A DNA stretch of 64,000 nucleotides from Marinobacter halophilus (GTDB taxonomy: Bacteria; Pseudomonadota; Gammaproteobacteria; Pseudomonadales; Oleiphilaceae). This document shows positions 1 through 9,258 of this stretch, in pieces. How positions within the stretch are numbered: position 1 is the stretch's first letter; every line of letters begins with the position of its first letter. The position numbers and the translations under genes are program-made. The notes below the pieces were generated by a model. That model was given only the letters and a program-made list of their open reading frames with translations, had not been told where the DNA came from and made no database searches. The DNA lies in the NCBI RefSeq assembly GCF_003007685.1, contig NZ_PXNN01000016.1:186001-250000 (forward strand). The letters are read 5' to 3'.

Positions 1-204
1 GGGGTTCTGGTTACTCGCACCGGGCCGGGGCCGGCAGCCGAAGCAGGGATTCGGCCACAGGATATAATTACCGAAATCAATCGCGACCAAGTGCGCTCGG
101 TGGAAGATTTCAGGAAGGCGACAGGCAAGCTGCCATCCAACCGTGCAGTATCGGTCAGAATTGTCCGCCAGGGACGTGCCATCTACCTGGTCATGAAGCC
201 CTGA
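1..204 (+). CDS. mucD: C-terminal end of a DegP/MucD-type periplasmic serine protease (partial)
   Basis: Reading frame 1 is open from the window edge to a TGA at 202-204 and encodes the last 67 residues of a protein. They read as the second half of a PDZ domain: AAEAGIRPQDIITEIN is the usual PDZ helix-strand segment, and the protein ends on the final strand, VRIVRQGRAIYLVMKP. DegP-family proteases (MucD in Pseudomonas) end with such a PDZ domain and act on misfolded envelope proteins in the periplasm. MucD commonly lies just upstream of lepA in Pseudomonas and Marinobacter; here one gene sits between them. The protease domain is outside the window, so the identity rests on the PDZ end and on synteny. 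Confidence 0.8.
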   Translation, partial: GVLVTRTGPGPAAEAGIRPQDIITEINRDQVRSVEDFRKATGKLPSNRAVSVRIVRQGRAIYLVMKP

Positions 205-227
205 ACTCAGTGACAGTGCCGAGTTTG

Positions 228-267
228 AAGCCCCTGGTACCTGTGACGACATGCCCGGGGGCTTTTG
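228..267 (+). terminator. Rho-independent terminator after mucD
   Basis: An inverted repeat AAGCCCC(T)GG / CC(C)GGGGGCTT is followed directly by a short T run (TTTT). It lies 24 bases after the mucD stop and ends mucD transcription before the GGDEF/EAL gene. Confidence 0.7.
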
Positions 268-274
268 CTATACT
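266..274 (+). promoter_or_regulatory. Possible extended -10 promoter for the GGDEF/EAL gene
   Basis: TGC followed by TATACT matches an extended -10 element (TGnTATAAT). No good -35 hexamer is present because the terminator stem occupies that place. It lies about 28 bases before the ATG at 302. Confidence 0.35.
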
Positions 275-301
275 CGTTGAAATTTACAATAACCATGGGT
301 C

Positions 302-3046
302 ATGGAACGGACCGTAGCGATGACAACCAACAAGGAATTGCCCCTCCGTAAACTGCTTCAATTCCGCTATGCCTGGATTGCCTGGTTGGTGTTTCTGGTG
401 GCCGCGGTGGCGACGGTGCTGCTTTGGCAGGTGTCCATTCGTCTGGTGGAAGACCGCACTGAAGCGCATTTCCGAACCCAGTCCTTGCAGCTCAAAACCG
501 CCATCGAAGAGCGCCTGCTCAACTACGAACAGGTTCTGGCCGGTAGCTCTGGCTTGTTTTCGGTGGCCGGTGCAGTTACTCGGGATGAGTGGCGGGAATA
601 TGTTGATAAAATCGATATTGATCGCTATTACCCTGGAATCCAGGGTATAGGATTTGTGCAGCGGATCGGCGTGCGCGATATGGCCGACCATATTGCCTCG
701 GTTCGGGGTGAAGGGGTCTACAACTATCTGGTGAAGCCGCTTGGCGCCGGCCCTTACTATTACCCGATGGTCTATCTGGAGCCGGGCACCCATCGAAACC
801 GGCAAGCGCTGGGCTATGATGCGTTCAGTGATCCAGTCCACCGCAAAGCCATGGAGAAGGCACGTGATGATGCGGTGCCAACCGTCACCGGCAGTGTCGT
901 TTTGGTGCAGGAGGCGCTTGCTGAGGACCAGGCTGGATTTTTGATGTATTACCCGGTCTATCAGGGAGGTGAGGTGCCGGAAATTCGTGCGGAGCGACGC
1001 ATGATGCTGACCGGTTATGTGTTTAGTGCCTTCCGGATGAATAACCTGATTGATGGCATCGTGGGTTTGATTTCACCCTTTCTGGATGTCCGGATCTACG
1101 ACAGTGGCGTGATCGGCCGGGATACCCTGATGTATGGCTCAAATCTGGGGTCGCTGGATAACGAATTCAGTTTCGAGATGAGCCAGACCATCTCTCATGG
1201 TGGCCGTGACTGGCTATTACAGACACGATCCACGCCTGCATTCGATTTTCTCGCGGCTGACCCGAGGCCGCCTATCGTGCTCGGCTCCGGGCTGTTGATC
1301 AGCTTGCTGCTGTGCCTGTTTGTGTTAGCCCTCATCCGCTCCAGGCTGATTGCCCAGATCAGTGCCGGGCGGTACCGGGCGATCACCGAGGGCGCGGCCA
1401 GTGTGACGCTGGTGATGGATCGCCACGGAGTCCCTTTGTATGCCAGCCCTTCAAGCCGCGACATACTTGGGTTTGATCCGGACAAGGTGGATACGCTGGA
1501 GTTTGAGAGGCTGGTTCATCAGGATGACTGGATTTCTTTAAAGCGCGGTTTTGGCGAAGCCATCCGGGCACCCGGTAAACAGATGCCGGTGGTGCGTGCG
1601 CGCATTCGCGATGCCGGGCAGCAGTGGCGGGATATGGAAGGCACGTTTACCGCGATGTTGAAGGTGCCCGGGGTCAATGGTGTGGTGTTGAGCCTCCGGG
1701 ATCTTACCCAGCTCAAAGCCGCCCAGTCGGAATTGCATCGGCTGGCTTTCTACGATCCGCTGACCGGACTGGCCAATCGCCAGTTGTTCCGGGACAGGCT
1801 TAATCATGTCGTGCGCCGATGCCGCCGCAGTGGCGAGCCGGCGGCACTGATGTTTCTCGATCTGGACGGGTTCAAACGCATTAATGACACGTTGGGCCAC
1901 GATGCTGGCGACGAGTTGCTGCAACAGGTAGCGAGTTGGCTGGAAGGCTGCGTGCGTGAGGAAGACTCGGTGGCCCGGCTTGGGGGGGACGAGTTTGTGG
2001 TGCTGCTGTCACAGATCAGCGGTCCCGATGCGGCCACCAAAGTGGCTGAAACTATTCTGCGCCGGCTGTGCCAGCGCATCCGCCTTAATGATCATGAGGT
2101 AGGGATTACCGTAAGTATCGGTATCACCATGATTCCTCATGATAGTGAGGATGCCGGTGCCCTGATGAAGTATGCCGATCTGGCGATGTATCGTGCCAAA
2201 GAAGTTGGCCGTAACACCTACCAGTTCTTCACGCCGGCAATGAACATCAAGGCAGCGCGTCGATTGTTGCAGCAGGAAGAGCTGGCCACAGCACTGGATG
2301 GCGACCGGTTTGTGCTGCATTACCAGCCTAAAATTGATCTGGCCAGTCAGCGGGTGATCGGTGTTGAGGCATTCCTGCGCTGGCATCATCCGGAGAAGGG
2401 ACTGGTTTCGGCCCAGCAATTTATCCACCTTGCGGAAGAGACCGGTCTGATCATCCGCTTGGGCGAATGGGCGTTACGGCAGGCTTGTATTCAGGTGCAG
2501 GCGCTTGAGCGGGCTGGCTTTGAGTCGTTGAAGATGGCCGTGAACCTGTCGGTCCGTCAGCTGACGGACGCCGGTTTTCTCGACATGGTTCGCCAGGTGA
2601 TTACTGAAACCGGGGTGTCGCCGGAGCGTATCGAGCTGGAAATGCCGGCTGAATTGCTGAATGAAGATCCGCGTCTGTTGCGGGAGCTGTTGGTGTCGCT
2701 GAACGATCTCGGGGTGTGCCTGATCCTGGACGATTTTGGCACCGGCTCCTGTTCGTTGGTGGCGTTGCAGCAGCTGCCGCTCGATGTGATTAAAATCGAT
2801 CACCGATTTATTCGTGACATTCCCTACAACGTCAGCGCGACTGATGTGGCGTCTGCGGTAATCGCTCTGGCTAAAAAACTCCATCTGACCGTGGTGGCTG
2901 AAGGTGTCGAAACTTTGCAGCAGCTGAGCTTCCTGAAATCCGCCGGTTGCGCCCAATGTCAGGGTAATTTATTCAGCTACCCGCTGGATGAAGATGCCCT
3001 GATCGGGTTCCTGATCCGTCAGTACGAGAAGCCGCTTATTTCCTGA
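302..3046 (+). CDS. Membrane CHASE-PAS-GGDEF-EAL c-di-GMP signalling protein
   Basis: This 914-residue inner-membrane protein has a transmembrane segment at about 23-43, a periplasmic CHASE-type sensor at about 60-300, a second membrane segment at about 323-346, a PAS domain at about 355-470, then GGDEF and EAL domains. GGDEF domains make cyclic di-GMP and EAL domains degrade it. The GGDEF signature (ARLGGDEF, near residue 561) is intact and is preceded five residues upstream by an RxxD inhibitory site (REED). The EAL domain keeps NLS, DDFGTG, KID and AEGVET, but its signature is EAF. The usual E(I/L)TE motif reads EMPA, so a catalytic-site glutamate is missing; cyclase activity seems likelier than hydrolysis. 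An alternative ATG lies at 320 (MTTNKE). The gene sits between mucD and lepA with its own terminator-bounded promoter region. Confidence 0.9.
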   Translation: MERTVAMTTNKELPLRKLLQFRYAWIAWLVFLVAAVATVLLWQVSIRLVEDRTEAHFRTQSLQLKTAIEERLLNYEQVLAGSSGLFSVAGAVTRDEWREYVDKIDIDRYYPGIQGIGFVQRIGVRDMADHIASVRGEGVYNYLVKPLGAGPYYYPMVYLEPGTHRNRQALGYDAFSDPVHRKAMEKARDDAVPTVTGSVVLVQEALAEDQAGFLMYYPVYQGGEVPEIRAERRMMLTGYVFSAFRMNNLIDGIVGLISPFLDVRIYDSGVIGRDTLMYGSNLGSLDNEFSFEMSQTISHGGRDWLLQTRSTPAFDFLAADPRPPIVLGSGLLISLLLCLFVLALIRSRLIAQISAGRYRAITEGAASVTLVMDRHGVPLYASPSSRDILGFDPDKVDTLEFERLVHQDDWISLKRGFGEAIRAPGKQMPVVRARIRDAGQQWRDMEGTFTAMLKVPGVNGVVLSLRDLTQLKAAQSELHRLAFYDPLTGLANRQLFRDRLNHVVRRCRRSGEPAALMFLDLDGFKRINDTLGHDAGDELLQQVASWLEGCVREEDSVARLGGDEFVVLLSQISGPDAATKVAETILRRLCQRIRLNDHEVGITVSIGITMIPHDSEDAGALMKYADLAMYRAKEVGRNTYQFFTPAMNIKAARRLLQQEELATALDGDRFVLHYQPKIDLASQRVIGVEAFLRWHHPEKGLVSAQQFIHLAEETGLIIRLGEWALRQACIQVQALERAGFESLKMAVNLSVRQLTDAGFLDMVRQVITETGVSPERIELEMPAELLNEDPRLLRELLVSLNDLGVCLILDDFGTGSCSLVALQQLPLDVIKIDHRFIRDIPYNVSATDVASAVIALAKKLHLTVVAEGVETLQQLSFLKSAGCAQCQGNLFSYPLDEDALIGFLIRQYEKPLIS

Positions 3047-3143
3047 TCATGGCAATGGCGGCCGGTAACCGGTAAAATCACGCCGTTCCCGGATTCGGTA
3101 GCGGCCATTCCGGGCTCAATCCTACGTCTTTTATGAGTAATCA

Positions 3144-4952
3144 TTGTCTGTGACTGAACTGAGCCGAATCCGTAACTTTTCCATCATCGCCCACATCGAC
3201 CACGGTAAATCCACTCTGGCGGATCGTTTTATCCAGATCTGCGGTGGCCTGACAGAGCGTGAAATGGCCGAGCAAGTACTCGATTCCATGGATCTGGAGC
3301 GGGAACGGGGCATAACCATCAAAGCTCAGAGCGTAACGCTCAACTACACGGCGAAAGATGGTGAAACCTACAAACTGAATTTTATCGACACGCCCGGCCA
3401 CGTCGATTTTTCCTACGAAGTGTCACGCTCCCTGTATGCCTGCGAAGGTGCGCTGCTGGTGGTGGATGCGGGTCAGGGTGTTGAAGCCCAGTCGGTAGCC
3501 AACTGCTACACCGCTCTGGAGCAGGGCCTGGAAGTGGTGCCGGTGCTGAATAAAATGGACCTGCCTCAGGCCGAGCCAGAGCGGGTTGCGGCTGAAATCG
3601 AAGACATTATCGGAATCGAGGCCCAGGATGCCGTGCGCTGCAGTGCCAAGAGCGGTCTGGGGGTGGAGGACGTGCTAGAGGATCTCATCAAGAAGATTCC
3701 GCCCCCCAAGGGCGATCGCAGCGCGCCGCTGCAGGCGCTGATCATTGACTCCTGGTTTGATAACTACCTGGGTGTGGTGTCTCTGGTGCGGGTTACCGAA
3801 GGGGTGCTTCGCAAGGGTGACAAGATCGTCATCAAGTCCACCATGAAAGCCTGGAACGCCGACAAGGTTGGCATCTTCAATCCCAAACCAACCGACACTA
3901 ATATTCTGGAAGCCGGTGATGTCGGGTTTGTCGTGGCCGGTATCAAAGACATCCACGGCGCGCCGGTGGGTGACACCATTGTGCACCAGAAATACGCCGA
4001 CGAAACACCGATGCTGCCGGGCTTCAAGAAAGTGCAGCCCCAGGTGTATGCCGGCCTGTTCCCGGTCAGTGCAGACGATTACGACGATTTCCGCGATGCC
4101 CTGGAAAAGCTGACCCTGAACGACGCATCTCTGTTCTTCGAGCCGGAAAACTCGGATGCGCTCGGGTTCGGATTCCGCTGTGGTTTCCTGGGCATGCTAC
4201 ACATGGAGATCATTCAGGAGCGGCTGGAGCGGGAATACGACATCGATCTGATTACCACCGCGCCCACGGTCATCTATGAAGTGCTCACGAAACAGCATGA
4301 GACGCTGTCGGTGGACAACCCGTCGCGGCTTCCGGATATTGGTTCCATCGAAGAGATGCGTGAGCCCATTGTCGAGGCCAATATCCTGGTGCCGCAGGAG
4401 CATCTGGGTAACGTGATCGCTCTGTGTGAGGAAAAGCGAGGCGTTCAGAAGAATATGCACTTTATGTCGTCGCAGGTTCAGCTCACTTACGAGTTGCCGA
4501 TGGCGGAGGTGGTCATGGATTTCTTCGACAAGATCAAGTCTGCCAGTCGAGGCTTTGCGTCTCTGGATTATCACTTTGTCCGGTTCCAGCCCGCGAATCT
4601 GGTGCGGCTGGATGTGTTGATTAACGCAGAGCGGGTCGATGCACTGGCGCTGATCGTGCACAAGGATCTGGCCCATCGTAAGGGTCGTCAGTTAATCGAA
4701 AAGATGAAAGAGCTGATCCCCAGGCAAATGTTTGATATCGCCATCCAGGCTGCCATCGGTACCCAGGTGGTATCGCGGGTAACAGTCAAAGCGCTGCGTA
4801 AGAACGTCACGGCAAAGTGTTACGGCGGTGACGTCAGCCGGAAGAAGAAACTGCTTCAGAAGCAGAAGGAAGGTAAAAAACGTATGAAGCAGCTAGGCAA
4901 TGTCGAGGTGCCTCAGGAAGCGTTTCTTGCTGTATTGAAAGTAGATAACTAA
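3144..4952 (+). CDS. lepA: Elongation factor 4 (LepA), ribosome-associated GTPase
   Basis: LepA is a translational GTPase that acts on stalled ribosomes, especially under ionic stress. The 602-residue protein has the G1 motif AHIDHGKST near residue 20, G3 DTPGHVD near 83 and G4 NKMD near 137. EF-G-like domains and the LepA-specific C-terminal domain ([19 protein letters not shown]) follow. Length is normal for the family. The start is uncertain: the longest frame begins with TTG at 3144 (MSVTEL), while GTG at 3150 gives [10 protein letters not shown]; neither has a clear Shine-Dalgarno sequence. It heads the conserved lepA-lepB-DUF4845-rnc-era-recO-pdxJ cluster. Confidence 0.96.
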   Translation: MSVTELSRIRNFSIIAHIDHGKSTLADRFIQICGGLTEREMAEQVLDSMDLERERGITIKAQSVTLNYTAKDGETYKLNFIDTPGHVDFSYEVSRSLYACEGALLVVDAGQGVEAQSVANCYTALEQGLEVVPVLNKMDLPQAEPERVAAEIEDIIGIEAQDAVRCSAKSGLGVEDVLEDLIKKIPPPKGDRSAPLQALIIDSWFDNYLGVVSLVRVTEGVLRKGDKIVIKSTMKAWNADKVGIFNPKPTDTNILEAGDVGFVVAGIKDIHGAPVGDTIVHQKYADETPMLPGFKKVQPQVYAGLFPVSADDYDDFRDALEKLTLNDASLFFEPENSDALGFGFRCGFLGMLHMEIIQERLEREYDIDLITTAPTVIYEVLTKQHETLSVDNPSRLPDIGSIEEMREPIVEANILVPQEHLGNVIALCEEKRGVQKNMHFMSSQVQLTYELPMAEVVMDFFDKIKSASRGFASLDYHFVRFQPANLVRLDVLINAERVDALALIVHKDLAHRKGRQLIEKMKELIPRQMFDIAIQAAIGTQVVSRVTVKALRKNVTAKCYGGDVSRKKKLLQKQKEGKKRMKQLGNVEVPQEAFLAVLKVDN

Positions 4953-4967
4953 AACTAAGGCTCCCGG

Positions 4968-5756
4968 ATGGACATCGATTTTCCGCTGGTACTGGTGGTT
5001 CTGACCTTCGCGACCGGAATAATCTGGCTGGCGGACATACTGTTTTTCAGGAAAAAACGGGAACTGAACGCAGGCCCTGAACGTACCGCTGTGGCTGAGG
5101 ATGACGCGGAGAGCAACGAGCCCTGGCTGGTAGACCTTAGCCGCTCGTTCTTTCCGGTGCTGGCGATCGTGTTGGTGCTGCGCTCATTTTTGATCGAGCC
5201 GTTTCAGATCCCGTCTGGCTCAATGTTGCCGACCCTGGAGGTCGGGGACTTTATTCTGGTAAACAAGTACGCCTATGGACTGCGGCTGCCGGTGGCGGGC
5301 ACCAAGATTCTGAGTGTCGGTGATCCCGAGCGGGGCGATGTTATGGTGTTTCGCTATCCGGAAGATGGCAAGACAAACTACATCAAGCGGGTCATCGGTC
5401 TGCCGGGTGACCGGGTTCGCTATCGCAACAAGCAGCTGTTTATCAATGATCAGCCGGTCGCCCGTGAGTTTGTTGCCCGTTTGCCCCCGATGGAGCGTTG
5501 GCGTGAGGACGTCGGTGGTGTAGAACATGATGTCTACCTGACGATGGGGCGCGTCGGCGGTTCCGGAGAGGGCGAATGGGTGGTGCCAGACGGGCATTAC
5601 TTTACGATGGGTGACAATCGTGACAACAGCAACGATAGTCGATTCTGGGGCACGGTGCCTGACGACCTAGTGGTCGGCAAGGCGTTTGCCATTTGGATGC
5701 ACTGGCAATCGCTGACAAGTCTGCCATCTTTTGATCGAGTGGGCAGTATTGATTAA
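4968..5756 (+). CDS. lepB: Signal peptidase I
   Basis: This inner-membrane serine protease cleaves signal peptides from secreted proteins. The 262-residue protein has two N-terminal membrane segments (about 5-25 and 62-78). The catalytic serine motif IPSGSMLPTL is near residue 85, the general-base lysine region TNYIKRVIGLPGD near 140, and the C-terminal box GDNRDNSNDSRFWG is present. It starts 15 bases after lepA, the order found in many gammaproteobacteria, and is probably co-transcribed with lepA. Confidence 0.97.
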   Translation: MDIDFPLVLVVLTFATGIIWLADILFFRKKRELNAGPERTAVAEDDAESNEPWLVDLSRSFFPVLAIVLVLRSFLIEPFQIPSGSMLPTLEVGDFILVNKYAYGLRLPVAGTKILSVGDPERGDVMVFRYPEDGKTNYIKRVIGLPGDRVRYRNKQLFINDQPVAREFVARLPPMERWREDVGGVEHDVYLTMGRVGGSGEGEWVVPDGHYFTMGDNRDNSNDSRFWGTVPDDLVVGKAFAIWMHWQSLTSLPSFDRVGSID

Positions 5757-5779
5757 TCCCGCCGTGCCGGAGTAAACGA

Positions 5780-6169
5780 ATGAAGCAAATGAAACATCCC
5801 ATAGGCTTGCAGCCGCAGAGTGGCAGTGGCCTGACCATGTTGATCGTGGCGTTGTTTTTTGGCAGCCTGCTGGCTTTGGGCCTGAAGATTGGCCCAGCTT
5901 ATCTGGACGATTTCACAATCCAGGAGGCCCTCGAAGGCCTTGACGGTACCGACGGTTTATCCCGGATGGGGCCGGCTGAAGTGCGTAACCTGATCAATCG
6001 ACGGTTGAGCGTTAATAATCTCAGCGGGTTTGATGCCAAGCAGATCAGTATTGAGAAAAATGGCGAGTTCGTGGTCATCAAGGTGGACTACGAAGTTCGT
6101 AACAATCTATTTGGAAATGTGGACACTATTGTCCACTTCCAGCACGAGTATGAGTTAAAGGGACAGTGA
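5780..6169 (+). CDS. DUF4845 single-span membrane protein
   Basis: A 129-residue protein with one membrane segment at about 18-36 ([17 protein letters not shown]) and a small periplasmic domain. It belongs to the DUF4845 family that regularly lies between lepB and rnc in Pseudomonas-like genomes. Function is unknown. The position next to signal peptidase suggests only that expression is shared. Its stop codon overlaps the GTG start of rnc (GTGA), so translation is probably coupled. A second ATG at 5789 is an alternative start. Confidence 0.85.
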   Translation: MKQMKHPIGLQPQSGSGLTMLIVALFFGSLLALGLKIGPAYLDDFTIQEALEGLDGTDGLSRMGPAEVRNLINRRLSVNNLSGFDAKQISIEKNGEFVVIKVDYEVRNNLFGNVDTIVHFQHEYELKGQ

Positions 6170-6855
6170 GTTCACAACCAGACCTGGATCAGCTTCAACG
6201 CCGTATCGGTTATACCTTCAGGGAGCCCGAGCGTTTGTTGCTGGCTCTTACCCACAGAAGTTACGGTAACCAGAACAACGAGCGCCTGGAATTTCTTGGC
6301 GATTCGATTGTCAATATGGTGATTGCGGAACACCTGTACCTGCATTTCGAGAAGGCCCGGGAAGGTCATTTGAGTCGCCTCAGGGCGCGCATGGTCAAGG
6401 GTGTTACCCTGGCAGAGATTGGCCGGGAGTTCGAGCTTGGGCAATATCTCCGGCTGGGTTCTGGCGAGTTGAAAAGCGGTGGCTTCCGGCGGGAGTCGAT
6501 TCTGGCCGATGGGATAGAATCGATTATCGGCGCCATCTATCTGGACAGCGACTTTCATACTTGCCGCGCTCAGGTGCTGCGCTGGTTTGAGCACCGGCTG
6601 GCCAGTCTCGACCTCCAGGACACTCAGAAAGACCCGAAAACCCGACTGCAGGAATATCTGCAGTCGCGGCAGTTTCCGCTGCCACATTATGAAGTGATGT
6701 CGGTGGATGGCGAGGCTCATAACCAGACTTTCCACGTGTCATGCGCCTTGCCATCACTGGATCGAAAAACCAACGGTACCGGTAGCAGCCGTCGCATTGC
6801 TGAACAGCAGGCTGCCCGCAGTGCCCTTAAACAATTGGGCGTGGAGAACGACTGA
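6166..6855 (+). CDS. rnc: Ribonuclease III
   Basis: RNase III cuts double-stranded RNA, including rRNA precursors and structured mRNAs. The 229-residue protein has the signature [15 protein letters not shown] near residues 39-53, a second acidic cluster ([13 protein letters not shown]) and a C-terminal double-stranded RNA-binding domain ([13 protein letters not shown] to the end). The GTG start overlaps the stop of the DUF4845 gene, and the TGA overlaps the era ATG by one base, so the three genes are tightly coupled. Confidence 0.97.
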   Translation: MSSQPDLDQLQRRIGYTFREPERLLLALTHRSYGNQNNERLEFLGDSIVNMVIAEHLYLHFEKAREGHLSRLRARMVKGVTLAEIGREFELGQYLRLGSGELKSGGFRRESILADGIESIIGAIYLDSDFHTCRAQVLRWFEHRLASLDLQDTQKDPKTRLQEYLQSRQFPLPHYEVMSVDGEAHNQTFHVSCALPSLDRKTNGTGSSRRIAEQQAARSALKQLGVEND

Positions 6856-7772
6856 TGAATGATATTACCCGCCCTGACGACCCGAATAGCCGTTGCGGTT
6901 TTGTGGCCATTGTCGGCCGGCCGAACGTGGGCAAATCCACGTTGCTGAATCACATCCTGGGTCAGAAGCTGAGCATTACATCCCGTAAACCGCAGACCAC
7001 CCGACACCAGGTACTCGGGATCAAGACGGAGGGTCCGGTTCAGGCCATCTACGTCGACACTCCGGGGATGCACGAAGATGAACCCCGGGCGATCAATCGT
7101 TACATGAACAAGGCAGCCTCATCCGCACTGATTGGTGTCGACGTGGTGGTGTTCGTGGTGGACCAGCTGGCCTGGACTACAGCCGATGATCTGGTGCTTG
7201 AAAAACTCAAGCGCCTGGAATGCCCGGTAATTCTGGCGGTCAACAAGGTCGACAAGATCGAGAATCGGGACCGGCTGTTACCGCATCTTGAGGCCTTGGC
7301 CCGAAAACGTGATTTTTCCGACATTATTCCGTTGTCCGCATTGAAGGAAACCAATCTGGAGCCCTTGCAAGCAGCCGTTGGCCGATATCTGCCACAGAGC
7401 ATCCATTTCTATCCGGATGACCAGATTACCGATCGCAGCGAGCGATTCATGGCCTCGGAAATGGTGCGCGAAAAGATCACTCGCCAGTTGGGTGCGGAGC
7501 TGCCCTATTCGGTGGCGGTTGAGATCGAAGAATTCAAGCATGAGGGCAAGACTCTGCATATTTCCGCGCTGATTCTGGTGGAGCGGGAAGGTCAGAAGAA
7601 GATCATCATTGGAGACAAGGGTGAGCGTATGCGCCGTATTGGCCAGGAAGCCCGGATGGATATGGAGCGTATGTTCGGCACCAAAGTCATGTTGCGGCTG
7701 TGGGTGAAGGTCAAGCGTGGCTGGGCTGACAGTGACCGCGCTCTGAAAAGTCTGGGTATGAGCGATTTCTGA
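6855..7772 (+). CDS. era: Era GTPase, 30S ribosome assembly
   Basis: Era binds the 3' end of 16S rRNA and helps mature the small subunit. The 305-residue protein has G1 [11 protein letters not shown]3 DTPG and G4 NKVD, followed by a C-terminal KH domain ([18 protein letters not shown]). It overlaps rnc by one base and is followed seven bases later by recO, the usual rnc-era-recO arrangement. Confidence 0.98.
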   Translation: MNDITRPDDPNSRCGFVAIVGRPNVGKSTLLNHILGQKLSITSRKPQTTRHQVLGIKTEGPVQAIYVDTPGMHEDEPRAINRYMNKAASSALIGVDVVVFVVDQLAWTTADDLVLEKLKRLECPVILAVNKVDKIENRDRLLPHLEALARKRDFSDIIPLSALKETNLEPLQAAVGRYLPQSIHFYPDDQITDRSERFMASEMVREKITRQLGAELPYSVAVEIEEFKHEGKTLHISALILVEREGQKKIIIGDKGERMRRIGQEARMDMERMFGTKVMLRLWVKVKRGWADSDRALKSLGMSDF

Positions 7773-7779
7773 GGCAGCC

Positions 7780-8520
7780 ATGAAGGGCGCGGTGCAGCAA
7801 GAGCCCGCTTATGTGATCCACCGTCGCCCCTGGCGGGAAACTGCCTTGCTGGTGGACCTGTTCACCCTCAATCATGGCCGCATGAGCCTGGTCGCCCGGG
7901 GCGCTAACAGTGCCAAAAGTCCCCTAAAGGCCCAGTTGCAGCCCTTTCAACCCCTGTTGGTGGACTGGGTTGGTAAAAGCGACCTGAAAACCCTGATGCA
8001 GCTGGAAGTGCGCTCGGCTCCGTTACTCAGCAAAACCAGAGCGCTATACAGCGGCCTGTACCTTAACGAGTTACTACAGCGGATTCTTCCTACCGCAGAC
8101 CCTTACCAAACCTTGTTTGCCGACTACATAGAAAGCCTTCAGGCTCTCACGGCGCTGGCTTCAGACGGCGACGTAGAGCCGGTGTTGCGGCGCTTTGAAA
8201 TCGGTTTTTCAGCGGCGCTGGGCTATGACTTTGCCTGGGACCAGGCGACAGACACCGGATTGTCGGTGCAGGCCGGTGCCCGCTATGGTTACGATCCCGC
8301 GCAGGGCATTGTTTCGATACTGGCGCCAGGTATCCGGGTTGGGCAACTTCAGGGTGAGGCTCTGCTGGCCCTGGCAGCCGGTGATCTCACCAGCGAGGCA
8401 CCCCGCAAAACCGCCAAGCGGGTGATGCGGGTTTTGGTAGATTTTTTACTGCAGGGCAAACCGCTGCACAGTCGCAATCTGTTCAGTCATTCCGTTTCAT
8501 CATCAGGGAGAACCCCATGA
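7780..8520 (+). CDS. recO: DNA repair protein RecO
   Basis: RecO works with RecF and RecR to load RecA on gapped DNA. The 246-residue protein starts with the N-terminal OB-fold pattern ([20 protein letters not shown], then [10 protein letters not shown]) and continues with the helical RecO C domain. It lies seven bases after era and overlaps the pdxJ start by four bases (ATGA). Confidence 0.95.
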   Translation: MKGAVQQEPAYVIHRRPWRETALLVDLFTLNHGRMSLVARGANSAKSPLKAQLQPFQPLLVDWVGKSDLKTLMQLEVRSAPLLSKTRALYSGLYLNELLQRILPTADPYQTLFADYIESLQALTALASDGDVEPVLRRFEIGFSAALGYDFAWDQATDTGLSVQAGARYGYDPAQGIVSILAPGIRVGQLQGEALLALAAGDLTSEAPRKTAKRVMRVLVDFLLQGKPLHSRNLFSHSVSSSGRTP

Positions 8521-9251
8521 ACCCCAGAGTGTTGCTTGGTGTGAATATTGACCACGTTGCCACCTTGCGTCAGGCCCGCGGTACCCGTTACCCGGATCCG
8601 GTCCAGGCGGCCCTGGTTGCCGAGGAGGCCGGTGCAGATGGCATTACCATTCATCCCCGGGAGGACCGTCGGCACATTCAGGATCGTGATGTTCTGCTGC
8701 TGAAGGAAGTCTTGCAAACCAAGATGAATCTGGAAATGGCGGTGACGGACGCGATGCTGGCGTTTGCCGAACAGGTTCGTCCTGAGTGCGTGTGCCTGGT
8801 GCCGGAAAAGCGTGAGGAGCTGACCACCGAAGGCGGTCTTGACGTAGACGGTCAGGAAGAGCGTGTGGCGAAAGCCTGCGAGCGATTGGCGAAGATCGGC
8901 GCGGAAGTGTCGTTGTTCATTGATCCCGACCCGGTCCAGATTGATGCTGCAGTGCGTTGTGGTGCGCCCGTGATCGAGCTGCATACCGGCGAATATGCCG
9001 AGGCTCGGAATCCGGAATCCGTTGAAGCATCCTTCAAGGTTCTGGCCGATGCGGTAGCCTATGCCCGCAAGAAGGGTCTGATTGTGAACGCGGGGCACGG
9101 TTTGCATTATCACAACACTGAGCGGGTGGCAGCCATCCCCGGTATAAACGAGCTCAACATCGGCCACGCCATTATTGCCCGCGCCATGTTCAGTGGTCTG
9201 AAAGACGCCGTCTTGGATATGCGCGCGATCCTCGACCGCGCCAGGGGTTGA
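8517..9251 (+). CDS. pdxJ: Pyridoxine 5'-phosphate synthase
   Basis: PdxJ condenses deoxyxylulose 5-phosphate with 3-amino-2-oxopropyl phosphate to make pyridoxine 5'-phosphate, the last ring-forming step of vitamin B6 synthesis. The 244-residue TIM-barrel protein shows the family start [18 protein letters not shown], the segment [10 protein letters not shown] and the phosphate-binding end [10 protein letters not shown] / [12 protein letters not shown]. It is the last gene of the lepA-to-pdxJ run and ends seven bases from the end of the oppositely oriented hybrid kinase gene. Confidence 0.98.
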   Translation: MNPRVLLGVNIDHVATLRQARGTRYPDPVQAALVAEEAGADGITIHPREDRRHIQDRDVLLLKEVLQTKMNLEMAVTDAMLAFAEQVRPECVCLVPEKREELTTEGGLDVDGQEERVAKACERLAKIGAEVSLFIDPDPVQIDAAVRCGAPVIELHTGEYAEARNPESVEASFKVLADAVAYARKKGLIVNAGHGLHYHNTERVAAIPGINELNIGHAIIARAMFSGLKDAVLDMRAILDRARG

Positions 9252-9258
9252 TCGGGTC

